A stretch of 40,024 nucleotides of DNA from Pyrinomonadaceae bacterium (GTDB lineage: Bacteria; Acidobacteriota; Blastocatellia; Pyrinomonadales; Pyrinomonadaceae): assembly GCA_025922875.1 (NCBI GenBank), contig JAICGZ010000018.1, forward strand, positions 1 through 40,024, given 5' to 3'. The first letter of the stretch is position 1; each line of letters begins with the position of its first letter. Below the pieces are notes generated by a model. That model ran no database searches. It was not told where the DNA came from and worked only from the letters and a program-made list of their open reading frames with translations. Positions 14,229-23,712 of this stretch are shown piece by piece. Made by a program: the position numbers and the translations under genes.

Positions 14229-15860
14229 CTAAGTTTTTAGCGGACGCCACAAAGCAGCCAACCGTTTTCCGCTCGCAGTTTGCAGCAGGCTCATTACGCC
14301 CATGTAACCAAAACCAAAGAAGAATAAGAGGAGGAAAGGTATCGTTCCCCACATGTGAAGACGCGCTGAATAAGCAATCGCCAATAAGAAATAGACGGCG
14401 AAGCCCAGCTCGAGCAGCGGCAGGAGACCGCGTTTGCGCTTGTATTTCTTCCGTTTCCACGTTGCGTCATTAGTCTCTTCAACGCGATATTTCGGGGTGC
14501 GCACGAATTCCGACTTCAGCCCGATCAAAGCCTCCAACACTGCACGAGCATTTGAAAACGCCAGCCCGATACCCAGCCCCATCACGAGTGGCAAGTGCAA
14601 GAGCCGCGGCGCGCGCTTCTCGTCGAGATACCAAACCGCCGACCCGTAAAACAAAACCACGGAGATCGAGGAGAAGAACAATAGCGGCAGATCCAAAACC
14701 ATCAGGTGGTAAAACGGTTGGTTGTAACGCACGAGCAACAGCGGAAACTGCAAAAAGCTCGCGAGGATCATCAACGGGTAACTGATGTTTCCCGTCAGGC
14801 GAAAGAACATTTCCAGCTTGACGCGAAGTGGAAGCGGCGCAAGCCAGATGCGCGGATAAAGCTTCAGCCCAACCTGCATCACGCCCTTGGCCCAACGTCG
14901 CTGCTGCGCCTTGAATGCGTTTATTTCAACCGGAATCTCTGCCGGCGATTCTTCGTCAAGCAGGTAAACAAACTTCCAACCCATCAACTGAGCGCGGAAA
15001 CTCAGGTCGGTGTCTTCCGTCAACGTATCGTGTTGCCAGCCACCGCTCATCTCGATCGCTTGTCGTCGCCAGATGCCGGCAGTGCCGTTGAAGTTGAAAA
15101 ATCCGCCCGTGCGATTGCGCGTGGTCTGTTCGACGACGAAATGTCCGTCGAGCATGATCGTCTGCAAGCGCGTCAGCAGGTTGTAGTCGCCGTTGATGTG
15201 CGCCCACCGCATCTGCGCGCAACCAACCATTGGATCAGTGAAATAGTCGACCAGCTTGCGCAGGCAGTCAGGCTTCGGAACGAAATCGGCGTCGAAGATA
15301 GCTAGCAATTCACCTTTGGCGGATCTGTTGCCGTTCTCGAGCGCTCCGGCTTTGAACCCGGTGCGATCGGCGCGGTGAATGTAGTGAATATCAAATCCCC
15401 GCGCCGCATACTTGGCCACCACGGCTTCCGCAACCTCGACTGTTTCGTCGGTCGAATCGTCGAGAACCTGAATCTCCAGCTTCTCGCGAGGGTAGTCGAT
15501 TCCGGTCACAGCTTTGAGCAAACGTTCGACAACATACAGTTCGTTAAAAAGTGGAAGCTGGACCGTAATTCGCGGCAGCTCATCCTCCGAAAATCTTCCG
15601 GCCGGGTGCGGCACGAATTTGCTATACCGCCAGAAATCGATCACCTGCTTGATGCGGTACGAGCCGTAGACGGCAAGCGTGCCGAGGATTGAGAAGTAGA
15701 CGATCAGAATGACCCAATCAAAGCTATCGAGTTTGTAAAGCGGGCTGATATTTCCCCAGGTTTTGTTGACGAGGTCGTGAAAATACTGCTCGAAGAGAGC
15801 TTGCGGCGGAGGCCCGCTCGGAGTGGGCCATGGCGTTGGTGCTGGGGACTGAAAAATCAT
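14229..15860 (-). CDS. Membrane GT2 glycosyltransferase (cellulose-synthase/CslA-like)
   Basis: 543 residues. A membrane segment (about 48-68) precedes a GT-A catalytic domain: VLDDSTDET (132-140), the metal-binding DAD (190-192), the acceptor-side TED (281-283) and the processive QQRRW (319-323). Four or more hydrophobic segments follow in the C-terminal third, with FVRTPKY near 470. This is the plan of processive beta-glucan or mannan synthases of the CslA/CslC type. It probably polymerises an exopolysaccharide at the inner membrane; the sugar is unknown. No BcsB- or BcsC-like partner is adjacent. It converges with the DUF5996 gene, with 7 nt between the stops. Confidence 0.9.
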   Translation of the reverse strand: MIFQSPAPTPWPTPSGPPPQALFEQYFHDLVNKTWGNISPLYKLDSFDWVILIVYFSILGTLAVYGSYRIKQVIDFWRYSKFVPHPAGRFSEDELPRITVQLPLFNELYVVERLLKAVTGIDYPREKLEIQVLDDSTDETVEVAEAVVAKYAARGFDIHYIHRADRTGFKAGALENGNRSAKGELLAIFDADFVPKPDCLRKLVDYFTDPMVGCAQMRWAHINGDYNLLTRLQTIMLDGHFVVEQTTRNRTGGFFNFNGTAGIWRRQAIEMSGGWQHDTLTEDTDLSFRAQLMGWKFVYLLDEESPAEIPVEINAFKAQQRRWAKGVMQVGLKLYPRIWLAPLPLRVKLEMFFRLTGNISYPLMILASFLQFPLLLVRYNQPFYHLMVLDLPLLFFSSISVVLFYGSAVWYLDEKRAPRLLHLPLVMGLGIGLAFSNARAVLEALIGLKSEFVRTPKYRVEETNDATWKRKKYKRKRGLLPLLELGFAVYFLLAIAYSARLHMWGTIPFLLLFFFGFGYMGVMSLLQTASGKRLAALWRPLKT

Positions 15861-15934
15861 GAATTACGCTACATCCAAGGGCGCAAGATTTTACCCCAAC
15901 GCGGTGAACATTGAGAAGCCGCGGGGCGAGTTCG

Positions 15935-16474
15935 CTAAATCCGGCGTTCGGGGGCGCTGTAGTCGCTTGGGGCGGAGGCGATGCTTTCGGGAGAGGCGAG
16001 TGTAAACGTCACTTTCGGCCGCTCGGTTCGGGAGTGTCGCAAACTCAGCTCGACAATTCCCGGCATGACATAGAAAACCACCGCGCTACCCAGCAATGCC
16101 CCTGTTAATAGGCGGGACGTGTGCGTGTTTTCCCAGAAACCAAAAAATGTAACGCTGAAATCGATAACGAGGGGAATGGCGGCAATGATTAACAGGCTGC
16201 GAGGAGGTGTCGTCGTTGTCTTCAACGAGCGAATCAGCGGATACAGCAGAAGGGTCAACGCAAAACCGGCATAGAGTCCGGTGCAACGCGAGCAAACTGC
16301 GAGCTTATGGTCCGCGATGAAGTAGGAGCGTTCCGCTGCCTGATGGCAGAGATTACCAAACGCACCATAAATCCCCTGCGCCAAGTCCCCTTGCCCGCCG
16401 GCCGCAGCCACCGGCGCAACCACAATCAGAGAAAACAGGGATACCACGGTAAGGGCGCCGATCACCCAAAACAC
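15935..16474 (-). CDS. DUF2085 family membrane protein
   Basis: 179 residues from a GTG at 16474. The pattern CHQAAERSYF followed by LAVCSRCTGLYAGF is the DUF2085 signature, with conserved His and Cys residues that could bind metal. About four membrane segments are visible (WVIGALTVVSLFSLIVVAPV, FALTLLLYPLI, LLIIAAIPLVIDFSVTF, LLTGALLGSAVVFYV). The function is unknown. No in-frame ATG exists upstream before a stop, so GTG is the only good start. Confidence 0.82.
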   Translation of the reverse strand: MFWVIGALTVVSLFSLIVVAPVAAAGGQGDLAQGIYGAFGNLCHQAAERSYFIADHKLAVCSRCTGLYAGFALTLLLYPLIRSLKTTTTPPRSLLIIAAIPLVIDFSVTFFGFWENTHTSRLLTGALLGSAVVFYVMPGIVELSLRHSRTERPKVTFTLASPESIASAPSDYSAPERRI

Positions 16475-16520
16475 AAACGCGCGGCGATTTTCATTTGCTG
16501 CGATCGTTATTTGCTACCCT

Positions 16521-16550
16521 TTCTTTTGCGCTTTTTGTGCCTTTTTGCGG
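16521..16550. repeat. Single repeat arm, TTTGCGCTTTTTGTGCC family
   Basis: TTCTTTTGCGCTTTTTGTGCCTTTTTGCGG lies directly after the glpX TAG (16553-16551, minus strand). Only one arm is obvious, so this is a partial element. Confidence 0.65.
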
Positions 16551-17600
16551 CTAAAAACGTATTACCGTGTCTGGTCCACCTTCGATGTGCAGCGTATCCA
16601 CAAACCGAATGTGGCGCGATTCAGTCGTCATCACTACTGAGTGTGTCCGTTTACCGGAACCGAAAAAGCGCACGCCCTTCAACAACGCGCCGTCCGTCAC
16701 ACCGGTGGCCGCAAAAATAATCTTCTTTCCCGGAGCCAGATCGTCCGTGTCGTAGACCTTGTTGGGATCTTTGATTCCCATCGTTGACAGCCGATCCAAA
16801 ACCTCATCGCGCTTCGGCACCTTGTCTTTGTCCACTCCCAACCTGTCAGGATCGAAAACCAAACGCGCCTGTATCTCGCCATTCAAACACTTCATTGCAG
16901 CGGCCGTGATAACTCCTTCAGGAGCGCCGCCGATTCCCATCAACGCATGAATGTTTGTTCCGGCGACGGCCGCGGAGATTCCCGCCGAAAGGTCGCCGTC
17001 GGAGATCAAACGAATACGCGCGCCTGCCGCCCTCACGTCGCCAATCAGTTTTTTGTGACGCGAACGATCGAGCACGATCACTGTCAGGTCTTCGATATCG
17101 CGGCCAAGCCGTCGGGCGATGTTCTTCAAGTTATCCTTCACCGGCGCATCGATATCAACGACACCGCGCGACGATGGTCCAACGACAATCTTGTCCATGT
17201 AGATGTCCGGAGCGTTGAGCAAACCGCCGCGTTCAGCCGCAGCCAGCACCGCAATCGCGTTGTTTGCTCCCAGCGCGCAAAGGTTCGTGCCCTCGAGCGG
17301 GTCAACCGCTATATCAACCTCCGGGCACGATTCCGCGATCTCTTCGCCGACGCCAAAGCCGCCTCCGACTTCCTCGCCGATGTAAAGCATCGGCGCTTCG
17401 TCGCGCTCGCCCTCGCCAATCACGACGCGCCCGCGCATCGGAACGGAGTCCATTACTTCCCTCATCGCCTCGACCGCCACGTGATCGGAAAACTTTCGAT
17501 CACCCTGGCCCATCGTCCGCGCTGCGGCGATTGCCGCGGCTTCGCATACGCGCAAGAAATCCAGAGACAGCTCGCGCTCTGTCCTCAGGTCGTCACCCAT
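16551..17600 (-). CDS. glpX: Class II fructose-1,6-bisphosphatase GlpX
   Basis: 349 residues, close to the family's usual length. Motifs are [11 protein letters not shown] (62-72) and the metal and phosphate site DPLEGT (100-105), followed by [12 protein letters not shown]. It hydrolyses fructose-1,6-bisphosphate to fructose-6-phosphate in gluconeogenesis, in the cytoplasm, with Mn or Mg. ATG 17600 has AGGAG about 10 nt upstream. A possible -10 (TAGTAT) lies near 17650. It is probably a monocistronic or leading gene ahead of DUF2085. Confidence 0.95.
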   Translation of the reverse strand: MGDDLRTERELSLDFLRVCEAAAIAAARTMGQGDRKFSDHVAVEAMREVMDSVPMRGRVVIGEGERDEAPMLYIGEEVGGGFGVGEEIAESCPEVDIAVDPLEGTNLCALGANNAIAVLAAAERGGLLNAPDIYMDKIVVGPSSRGVVDIDAPVKDNLKNIARRLGRDIEDLTVIVLDRSRHKKLIGDVRAAGARIRLISDGDLSAGISAAVAGTNIHALMGIGGAPEGVITAAAMKCLNGEIQARLVFDPDRLGVDKDKVPKRDEVLDRLSTMGIKDPNKVYDTDDLAPGKKIIFAATGVTDGALLKGVRFFGSGKRTHSVVMTTESRHIRFVDTLHIEGGPDTVIRF

Positions 17601-17700
17601 TCGTTTCAGATCTCCTGGTTGAGGCAGTCATCAGTAAATGCCTGCTCATACTAGCAGAGCAAAGTGCGATTTTGTAAATCGGGCTTGCGTCTTCGCGCTG

Positions 17701-17719
17701 TCTTTGCGCCTTTGCGGGA
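17701..17719. repeat. Single repeat arm, CTTTGCGCCTTTGCGGG family
   Basis: TCTTTGCGCCTTTGCGGGA lies in the 192-nt gap between glpX and the divergent AraC-type gene. It is a partial member of the GCAAAGGCGC family. Confidence 0.65.
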
Positions 17720-17792
17720 AATATTTTCGATAGACAAATGAATTTGTAGCGAGTACTCTCACGCACTCTTCGTCTCTCGGGTCCTCATCACC

Positions 17793-18152
17793 ATGGATCG
17801 AAGAATAGAACTCGTCATTTCAAAAATGAAAACCGAACCCGCGAGCGCGTGGGACACTCCGGCGCTCGCCGCTCTGGTCAATCTCTCTCCATCGCGCTTT
17901 CGACATCTCTTCAAACAAGAAACCGGAACAAGCCCGGGACAATACCTCAAGGATTTTCGCATGCGGAAAGCGGAGTGGATGTTGCGCACTACGTTTCTTT
18001 CGGTGAAGCAGGTCCTGAAGCAGGTGGGCCTGCGTTCGAACACACACTTCGTGAACGATTTCCGCAAGCTACACGGCATGACGCCGACGGCTTATCGCCG
18101 TGCGTTCTGGCGTGCGACAAAGAAAAGGAAATCGCGAAGAAACAAACATTAG
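17793..18152 (+). CDS. Stand-alone AraC-type HTH transcriptional regulator
   Basis: 119 residues that are almost only an AraC/XylS DNA-binding domain: two helix-turn-helix units, the first around TPALAALVNLSPSRFRHLF and the second around VKQVLKQVGLRSNTHFV, ending MTPTAYRRAF. The usual N-terminal sensing domain is absent and the tail is very basic (KKRKSRRNKH). A protein of this size may bind DNA constitutively or pair with another factor. Neighbouring genes on the same strand begin 120 nt downstream behind their own promoter, so it is not obviously in their operon. Confidence 0.88.
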   Translation: MDRRIELVISKMKTEPASAWDTPALAALVNLSPSRFRHLFKQETGTSPGQYLKDFRMRKAEWMLRTTFLSVKQVLKQVGLRSNTHFVNDFRKLHGMTPTAYRRAFWRATKKRKSRRNKH

Positions 18153-18195
18153 CCACTTTGGACAAAATTTAGCCGTTTTCGATAAGAAACAGCCG

Positions 18196-18224
18196 TTGAC
18201 TACCTTCAGCGATCAGACTAGATT
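18196..18224 (+). promoter_or_regulatory. Promoter of the SurA-N/DsbA and secreted-protein operon
   Basis: TTGACT (18196-18201), a 17-nt spacer and TAGATT (18219-18224) match a housekeeping promoter, with the predicted start about 18231 and ATG at 18272. Confidence 0.65.
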
Positions 18225-18271
18225 TCCCATCGCCCCACAAACAACAAACTCATACAAATGGAGTCTTAAGA

Positions 18272-19303
18272 ATGTTTATCCAACCCTCACGTGGGATTCT
18301 TTGTCTATGCCTGATCCTTCTGGCTGCCCTGCCGGTTCTCGGACAAATGCCTGACACTGTTTTGGCGTCTGTCAACGGCAGTGAAATTACACAGAAGCAA
18401 GTTGACGATTCGGTGGCTGGCAGGATCTATCCCTTGCAACAGCAACTGTACGCGATCAGGAAAGCAGCACTCGAAAACCTGATTACCACCAGACTGCTCG
18501 AGCTCGAAGCTACAACCAGAAATATTTCAATCGAGGAACTGCGCCGGCAACTCACGCTGGGTGAAATCAACGTTACGCGAGCGCAGGTTGAAGAAGCTTA
18601 CAAGCAGAACGCTTCGTTCTTCGCATCGATGAGTCCTGACGAAGCACGAGAGAGATTGCGTCTGGATCTGGAGACCCAGGCACGCATGAAATACTTCCGA
18701 GCGGGTCTCGAAGCGCTGCGTAAAAAGTGGCTCGTCAAATTGAACTTCGCGGCGCCGTCGTTTGTCTCCCAGTTGGATGACCGGGTATCACCGGCGAAGG
18801 GATCCACGAAGCCTTTAGTAACGATCGTTGAGTTTTCTGATTTCGAGTGCCCGTTTTGCGGCGCGGTGCAGACGACGCTCAACCAGGTTATGCAAACCTA
18901 CGGCAAAGATGTGCGCCTGGTGTTCAAGCACCTGCCTTCGGAAGGTCATCGAAATTCATTGCCGGCAGCGCGAGCGGCCTATTGCGCAGCCGAGCAGGAT
19001 CGTTTTTGGCAGTTTCACGATGCCTTGTTTGCTGCGGAAAACTTGTCGCCGGCCGTTATCGACAAGATCGCTATTGATCTGGGCCTCGGCGCGCCAAGGT
19101 TTCAAGCTTGTGTCAGTTCCGAGCATTCGCGCGCTGCGATCATTAAAGACATCGAGACTGCCCGGCTCTTTCGTATCGAGAGCACGCCGAGCTTTATCAT
19201 CAATGGACAACTAATCAAGGGCGCCCTCAGCTTTGCCGATTTTCAAAAGATCATCGAGCGCGAGCTGGGCCAACACCCTCAGAAACAATCCTCAACCAAT
19301 TAG
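18272..19303 (+). CDS. Secreted SurA-N/DsbA-like thiol oxidoreductase
   Basis: 343 residues with a signal peptide ([16 protein letters not shown], cleaved near GQ at 24-25). Residues about 28-150 resemble the SurA N-terminal chaperone region ([16 protein letters not shown], then long helices). Residues about 180-335 are a DsbA-like thioredoxin fold with the CPFC active site (Cys193-Cys196) and the cis-Pro loop STPSF (Thr305-Pro306). It probably folds or oxidises exported proteins in the periplasm. It starts an operon with a Cys-rich secreted protein whose ATG is 8 nt after its stop. GGAG lies 8 nt before the ATG. Confidence 0.9.
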   Translation: MFIQPSRGILCLCLILLAALPVLGQMPDTVLASVNGSEITQKQVDDSVAGRIYPLQQQLYAIRKAALENLITTRLLELEATTRNISIEELRRQLTLGEINVTRAQVEEAYKQNASFFASMSPDEARERLRLDLETQARMKYFRAGLEALRKKWLVKLNFAAPSFVSQLDDRVSPAKGSTKPLVTIVEFSDFECPFCGAVQTTLNQVMQTYGKDVRLVFKHLPSEGHRNSLPAARAAYCAAEQDRFWQFHDALFAAENLSPAVIDKIAIDLGLGAPRFQACVSSEHSRAAIIKDIETARLFRIESTPSFIINGQLIKGALSFADFQKIIERELGQHPQKQSSTN

Positions 19304-19311
19304 GAGACCTC

Positions 19312-21150
19312 ATGAAACGAATAGTTTGCTTAGTCCTCACCTCACTTCTACTTTGTGCGCTGGGTACCAGCGCAGTTATGGCCCAGAATCGAGCTTCACA
19401 GGAAAAACTGGTACGCGAAACTTACAGGAAGCTCGAGCATTACAACGCCGCCGCTCAAATGTTTCAAAGCGAGCAGACCAGGAAGCCGCTTCGTTCAGAA
19501 GCAAATCTCAGCTTTGAACTCAATGATTTTCACTCAGGCGACATCCGGGAGATTCTCAACCAGCGGTATGTTGAGCTTGTGACGCTACCCACCGGGGAGG
19601 TTATATCTCTAACTCGTGGCGGTCACTCTCTCGATGGTGGTCCACAGGAAGCTACGTTTGGTGCTGCATGGGAACATGGGCAGTATGCATCTGTCTTTGA
19701 CCCGATGTGGACCATCTCGGATGTTTTTCATTTTGAAGCCGCACGGTATTTCGACATCAAGTCGTATGTCTCTTATCAAGTTACGGTGAAGCTGGAAGAG
19801 AAGTCTCGCACTTATCGTGCCCTCGCGCTTTTTCATGAAACAAACGGTGCGCCCGAATTTTGGGACGCGATTGTAAATGGGCTCGGCAACGTCTGGGAAG
19901 AAAAGCGTCCGCCTTACCAGTCGAAGACTGCTTCGATTGCCGGTGACTCCCTGGCCGCAACTACGTCAGTTGATGGTTCATTTGATACGGCGAGTTCGAC
20001 GTCCACGACTCTGCCTTTCTGGCTGAGCGGAGATATCGCCGAGCATGCCTCTGGCTGGCACGGCGGTACGGCTGAATACCAGGGCCTCTGTGACGTGCTG
20101 CCCGGAAGTTTTCAACGTTGTACAGTAGCTGTGAGTAACTTTGCTGCCTTCGAGACAGGCACACTGTCTAACATCACACCGTTCTTTTCTCATAGTGGTT
20201 CGAAGGATCAGAACACCGCCAGTCGCACAGGAGCAATCGGCACCAGTGTTTCCTGTGCCTCTGCGACAGGCGTGGCCTTCAATTCGTGTTTGATCGGGAC
20301 GAGTTGCGGTACCAACGCCAGTGTCTCTTTGAGTATTTTGGTTGCCTCCGCCTCGGCGACCATAACAGGCGGCAATATGTGGCGCGACGTCAATGCCGAA
20401 CATTTCACCTGCAATCTTTCCAGCGCCGGCGGAACGTGCACAACACCCTCTTTCGATGGCAGTTGTCCTGTGGGAACTACTCCAAACGGATTTGGCTTGT
20501 GCTGTTTTAGTAGCGGGGGCAGCTGTAATCTCACTTTCGCGAGCAGGTGTATGAGATTTAGTGGTGAGTACGACTTCTCCACCTGTACCTGTCTCGGTTG
20601 TGACACTTGTGGCGGCTCTCCGATCGTAATCGATATCGAGGGTGACGGGATTGCTTTGACGAATCCTGAAGGCGGTGTCGATTTCGATCTCAATGGGAAT
20701 GGCACAAGAGACCGTCTTGGTTGGACACAGGCGAATTCAGATGACGCGTGGCTGGCGCTCGATCGCAACGGCAATGGAAGCATCGATAACGGCGCGGAGC
20801 TGTTTGGCGATTTTACGGCACAGCCGGCTTCGAGTAACAAGAATGGGTTCTTAGCGCTCGCCGAGTTTGATAAGCCTGAAAACGGCGGGAATGCCGATGG
20901 CCTCGTTGATAGCCGCGACTCTGTATTCAACAATCTGCGTTTGTGGCAGGACCGGAACCACAATGGGCTTTCGGAACCGGAGGAACTTCATCTGCTGGCG
21001 TCGTTGAATGTCGCGGCGCTGGAGCTGGAGTTCAAGGAGTCGAAACGCGTGGACCGGTACGGAAACGAATTTAAATATCGAGCGAAGGTAAGAGACACGA
21101 TTCAGGGGAGTGTCGGGCGCTGGGCCTGGGACGTGTTCCTATCGCATTAA
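19312..21150 (+). CDS. Secreted cysteine-rich protein with EF-hand-like calcium loops
   Basis: 612 residues with a signal peptide ([18 protein letters not shown]... VMAQ). The N-terminal 200 residues are not recognised. A Cys-rich region (about 255-440) includes [11 protein letters not shown] and several CxxC pairs. The C-terminal 180 residues start [14 protein letters not shown] and contain [18 protein letters not shown] and DRNHNGLSE, loops of the Ca-binding DxDxDG/EF-hand type, ending [10 protein letters not shown] associate this C-terminal module with secreted acidobacterial proteins of unknown role. The upstream DsbA-like gene is a natural partner for its disulfides. It may sit on the cell surface; no sorting signal or anchor is seen. 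Confidence 0.85.
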   Translation: MKRIVCLVLTSLLLCALGTSAVMAQNRASQEKLVRETYRKLEHYNAAAQMFQSEQTRKPLRSEANLSFELNDFHSGDIREILNQRYVELVTLPTGEVISLTRGGHSLDGGPQEATFGAAWEHGQYASVFDPMWTISDVFHFEAARYFDIKSYVSYQVTVKLEEKSRTYRALALFHETNGAPEFWDAIVNGLGNVWEEKRPPYQSKTASIAGDSLAATTSVDGSFDTASSTSTTLPFWLSGDIAEHASGWHGGTAEYQGLCDVLPGSFQRCTVAVSNFAAFETGTLSNITPFFSHSGSKDQNTASRTGAIGTSVSCASATGVAFNSCLIGTSCGTNASVSLSILVASASATITGGNMWRDVNAEHFTCNLSSAGGTCTTPSFDGSCPVGTTPNGFGLCCFSSGGSCNLTFASRCMRFSGEYDFSTCTCLGCDTCGGSPIVIDIEGDGIALTNPEGGVDFDLNGNGTRDRLGWTQANSDDAWLALDRNGNGSIDNGAELFGDFTAQPASSNKNGFLALAEFDKPENGGNADGLVDSRDSVFNNLRLWQDRNHNGLSEPEELHLLASLNVAALELEFKESKRVDRYGNEFKYRAKVRDTIQGSVGRWAWDVFLSH

Positions 21151-21163
21151 TCTCGTTCCTTCA

Positions 21164-21208
21164 ATCCGCGTTTATCCGTGGCAGGTTTTTGCCACGGATA
21201 ACACGGAT
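21164..21208. repeat. Palindromic repeat, CACGGATAACACGGAT family
   Basis: ATCCGCGTTTATCCGTGGCA (21164-21183) pairs imperfectly with TGCCACGGATAACACGGAT (21190-21208) around a GGTTTTT loop. It lies between the convergent secreted-protein gene and the acyl-CoA dehydrogenase gene, two bases from the latter's stop, a plausible bidirectional terminator position. Confidence 0.88.
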
Positions 21209-21210
21209 CT

Positions 21211-22413
21211 TTATTTTTTCCAGGGTGGCAGCGTTCGGCGGGCGGCTTTTTCTTTCTTCAAACCGAGCGCCCAATCTGCCTGCATCAGCGTGTGAATATC
21301 GCGCGTGCCTTCGTAGATAATCGCGGCCTTGCAGTTGCGTAAATAACGTTCGACGGGATAGTCGTTTGAATAGCCATTCGCGCCATGTACCTCGATGGCC
21401 ATCGATGCCGCCTTCTCGCTTCGAGTCGTGGCTTGCCACTTCGCCAAACTCGTCGCCTTGGCGTTTGGTTTGCCCTCGTTCTTCAAATACCCGGCATGCA
21501 GCCATAACAGGTGGCTCATCTGGTAGTCGGCTTCCATCTCGGCGATTTTTTGCTTCACCAGTTGGTGGTTCGCGATCTTCGTACCAAAAGTCTCGCGCGT
21601 ATTCGCATAAGCGATTGCCGCATCGCGAGACGCGCGAATAACTCCAGTCGCTCCCGAAGCGACTGTGTAACGCCCCTGCTCGAGTGCGAACATCGCAATC
21701 TTAAAGCCTTCGCCTTCCTCGCCAACCATGTTCGCCTGCGGCACTCGAACGTCCTGCAACGAAAAATAACCGGTGTTGCCGGCACGTATGCCGAGCTTTC
21801 CGTGAATCGTTCCGGAAGAGAATCCCTTCATGGTTCGCTCGACAATAAAACACGACATGCCAGTGTGATCGCGACGGCGTCGCTTCTCTTCGTCGGTCCA
21901 GCAAAAGAAAAGAAAGTTGTCGGCGACGTCAGCCAAACTGATCCACATCTTTTCGCCGTTCAGAATCCATTCGTCGCCCTCACGCCGTGCTGTCGAACGT
22001 GCGCCTACCACGTCAGATCCCGCTCCGGGTTCGGTCAAACCATAGGTCGAAATTTTTTCGCCGCGGGCTTGTGGTACAAGATACTTCTGCTTCTGCTCTT
22101 CACTGCCCCACGTGTAAAGCGTGAGTGAATTCAAGCCGGTATGTACCGACATCACGACGCGCATGAAAGTATCCACCGCTTCGAGTTCTTCACATACCAG
22201 ACCCAGCGAGATGTAATCGAATCCGGCGCCGCCATACTCCTCCGGAATACACACGCCCAACAGGTTCAAGCCGGCCATCTTCTTCAGCACTGAAGGCTCA
22301 AAATGCTGCTTCTCGTCCCATTCCTTGATGTGTGGCGCAACTTCTTTCTGCGTAAACTCGCGCACGGTCTGCACCAGCGCTTTGTGGTCTTCAGTCAACT
22401 CAAAATCGATCAT
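21211..22413 (-). CDS. Acyl-CoA dehydrogenase
   Basis: 400 residues of the FAD-dependent acyl-CoA dehydrogenase family, close to standard length. Signatures are YGLTEPGAGSD (flavin side), WILNGEKMWIS, GEEGEGFKIAMFALEQGR, ANTRETFG, HGANGYSNDYPVER and the catalytic Glu368 in IYEGTRDIH. It introduces a trans-2 double bond into an acyl-CoA and passes electrons to ETF in the cytoplasm. Chain-length specificity cannot be assigned; a short-chain, branched or glutaryl-type role is possible. The gene stands alone between convergent and divergent neighbours. Confidence 0.94.
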   Translation of the reverse strand: MIDFELTEDHKALVQTVREFTQKEVAPHIKEWDEKQHFEPSVLKKMAGLNLLGVCIPEEYGGAGFDYISLGLVCEELEAVDTFMRVVMSVHTGLNSLTLYTWGSEEQKQKYLVPQARGEKISTYGLTEPGAGSDVVGARSTARREGDEWILNGEKMWISLADVADNFLFFCWTDEEKRRRRDHTGMSCFIVERTMKGFSSGTIHGKLGIRAGNTGYFSLQDVRVPQANMVGEEGEGFKIAMFALEQGRYTVASGATGVIRASRDAAIAYANTRETFGTKIANHQLVKQKIAEMEADYQMSHLLWLHAGYLKNEGKPNAKATSLAKWQATTRSEKAASMAIEVHGANGYSNDYPVERYLRNCKAAIIYEGTRDIHTLMQADWALGLKKEKAARRTLPPWKK

Positions 22414-22468
22414 TTCGTTACTCTTTTCGATAAGGTGCTAAAAATGACCGGACATCTTACCCAAGGCC

Positions 22469-22532
22469 ACAAGAAAGCACAAAAAGCGCAAAATCGCCGG
22501 GAGATGCCTCTGTACTTTTTGTGCCTCTTTGT
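22469..22532. repeat. Palindromic repeat, GCACAAAAAGCGCAAAA family
   Basis: ACAAGAAAGCACAAAAAGCGCAAAA (22469-22493) pairs imperfectly with ACTTTTTGTGCCTCTTTGT (22514-22532). The right arm ends 8 nt before the -10 of the aguB promoter, so the element occupies the -35 region. Confidence 0.85.
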
Positions 22533-22539
22533 AGCTTGC

Positions 22540-22545
22540 TATACT
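22540..22545 (+). promoter_or_regulatory. -10 element of a probable leaderless aguB promoter
   Basis: TATACT (22540-22545) lies only 7 nt before the aguB ATG (22553) and no SD is present. The transcript would start at or next to the ATG. The -35 region falls in the repeat arm (TTGTGC-like). Confidence 0.55.
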
Positions 22546-22552
22546 GCGCCAC

Positions 22553-23443
22553 ATGCCTAAGAAAAATCGAGCAGGCGACGTAACCACCGTCGGTCTGGTG
22601 CAAATGAGTTGCGTGCCTGATCCGGCCGCCAATCTCAAAAAAGCGATTGCGGGTATCAATGATGCAGCGAAACGCGGCGCACAAATCGTTTGCCTGCAGG
22701 AGCTCTTCCGCTCGCAATACTTCTGCCAGACGGAAGACATCCAGCTCTTCAAGCTGGCGGAAACGATTCCGGGTCCGTCGACCGAAACCCTGGGCAAAGT
22801 CGCACGCCAGCGAAAAGTTGTGATTATCGCTTCACTCTTTGAAAAGCGGGCGGCCGGCGTCTATCACAACACTGCCGTGATGATCGACGCCTCGGGGGAA
22901 ATAGCGGGTAAGTATCGCAAGATGCACATCCCTGATGACCCTCTGTATTACGAGAAATTCTATTTCACTCCGGGCGATCTGGGTTTTCAAACTCACGACA
23001 CAAGTTACGGAAAGATCGGCACACTCGTCTGCTGGGACCAGTGGTTTCCTGAAGCCGCCCGCTTAACTGCCCTCGGTGGCGCCCAATTTCTGTTCTATCC
23101 GACGGCCATCGGCTGGCTTCCGGACGAAGAGCAGGAAATGAACGAAGCACAGCACTCTGCGTGGGAAACAATTCAGCGTGGTCACGCGATCGCCAATGGA
23201 GTTTTCGTCGTCGTGGTCAACCGCGTGGGTCGCGAAGGCAAGCTGACTTTCTGGGGCCAGTCATTTGTCGCCGATCCATTTGGAAGGATCGTCGCCAGGG
23301 CGTCGGCCGACAAAGAGGAAGTGCTGGTGGTCGAGTGTGATCTCTCCAAGATTGAGGAGACGAGGCAAAACTGGCCTTTCCTGCGCGATCGTCGCATCGA
23401 TGCTTACGAGGGATTGCGCTTCCGCTTTGGTGGATCGCTATGA
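22553..23443 (+). CDS. aguB: N-carbamoylputrescine amidase
   Basis: 296 residues of the nitrilase superfamily with the complete catalytic set: Glu50 (CLQELF), Lys123 (YRKMHIPDD) and Cys160 (LVCWDQWFPEAAR). It hydrolyses N-carbamoylputrescine to putrescine, CO2 and ammonia, the second step of the agmatine deiminase route. EQEMNEAQHSAWETIQRGHAIAN and RVGREG fit the AguB/CPA group. The partner aguA is two genes downstream, with overlapping frames between them, so the three genes form a tight operon. The start lacks an SD and is probably leaderless. Confidence 0.94.
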   Translation: MPKKNRAGDVTTVGLVQMSCVPDPAANLKKAIAGINDAAKRGAQIVCLQELFRSQYFCQTEDIQLFKLAETIPGPSTETLGKVARQRKVVIIASLFEKRAAGVYHNTAVMIDASGEIAGKYRKMHIPDDPLYYEKFYFTPGDLGFQTHDTSYGKIGTLVCWDQWFPEAARLTALGGAQFLFYPTAIGWLPDEEQEMNEAQHSAWETIQRGHAIANGVFVVVVNRVGREGKLTFWGQSFVADPFGRIVARASADKEEVLVVECDLSKIEETRQNWPFLRDRRIDAYEGLRFRFGGSL

Positions 23444-23712
23444 CTTACGGGCCTCTGGATTTTGTCGGAAATATCGGTGTGGTCGTACTGATGGTCGCCT
23501 ACCTGATGTTGCAGTTGAACAAATTAAGCAGCGCCGGACTCGCTTACTCTGTTCTCAACGCCGCCGGCGCAAGCCTGATCATCGTTTCGCTTCTTTATGA
23601 CTTCAATCTTTCCGCTTTGCTGATGGAAGTCTTCTGGGTTCTGATCAGCTTCGTCGGCATCTACCGGTACTTCCGGCTCAAGGCCCTCCGGTCTCAAACA
23701 CTCGATGGCTAA
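23440..23712 (+). CDS. Small CBU_0592-family membrane protein
   Basis: 90 residues with three hydrophobic segments (VGNIGVVVLMVAYLMLQL; AYSVLNAAGASLIIVSLLY; LLMEVFWVLISFVGIYRYF). I recognise it as the CBU_0592-like family of small membrane proteins of unknown function. Its ATG overlaps the aguB stop (ATGA) and its end overlaps the aguA start by 8 nt, so translation is probably coupled. The context suggests a link with polyamine metabolism, perhaps transport, but this is inference. Confidence 0.8.
   Translation: MTYGPLDFVGNIGVVVLMVAYLMLQLNKLSSAGLAYSVLNAAGASLIIVSLLYDFNLSALLMEVFWVLISFVGIYRYFRLKALRSQTLDG

Noticed and set aside
20208..20963. Minus-strand ORF (251 codons) opposite the Cys-rich secreted protein
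   Set aside because: The plus strand has a signal peptide, Cys motifs and calcium-loop motifs; the minus frame has none.
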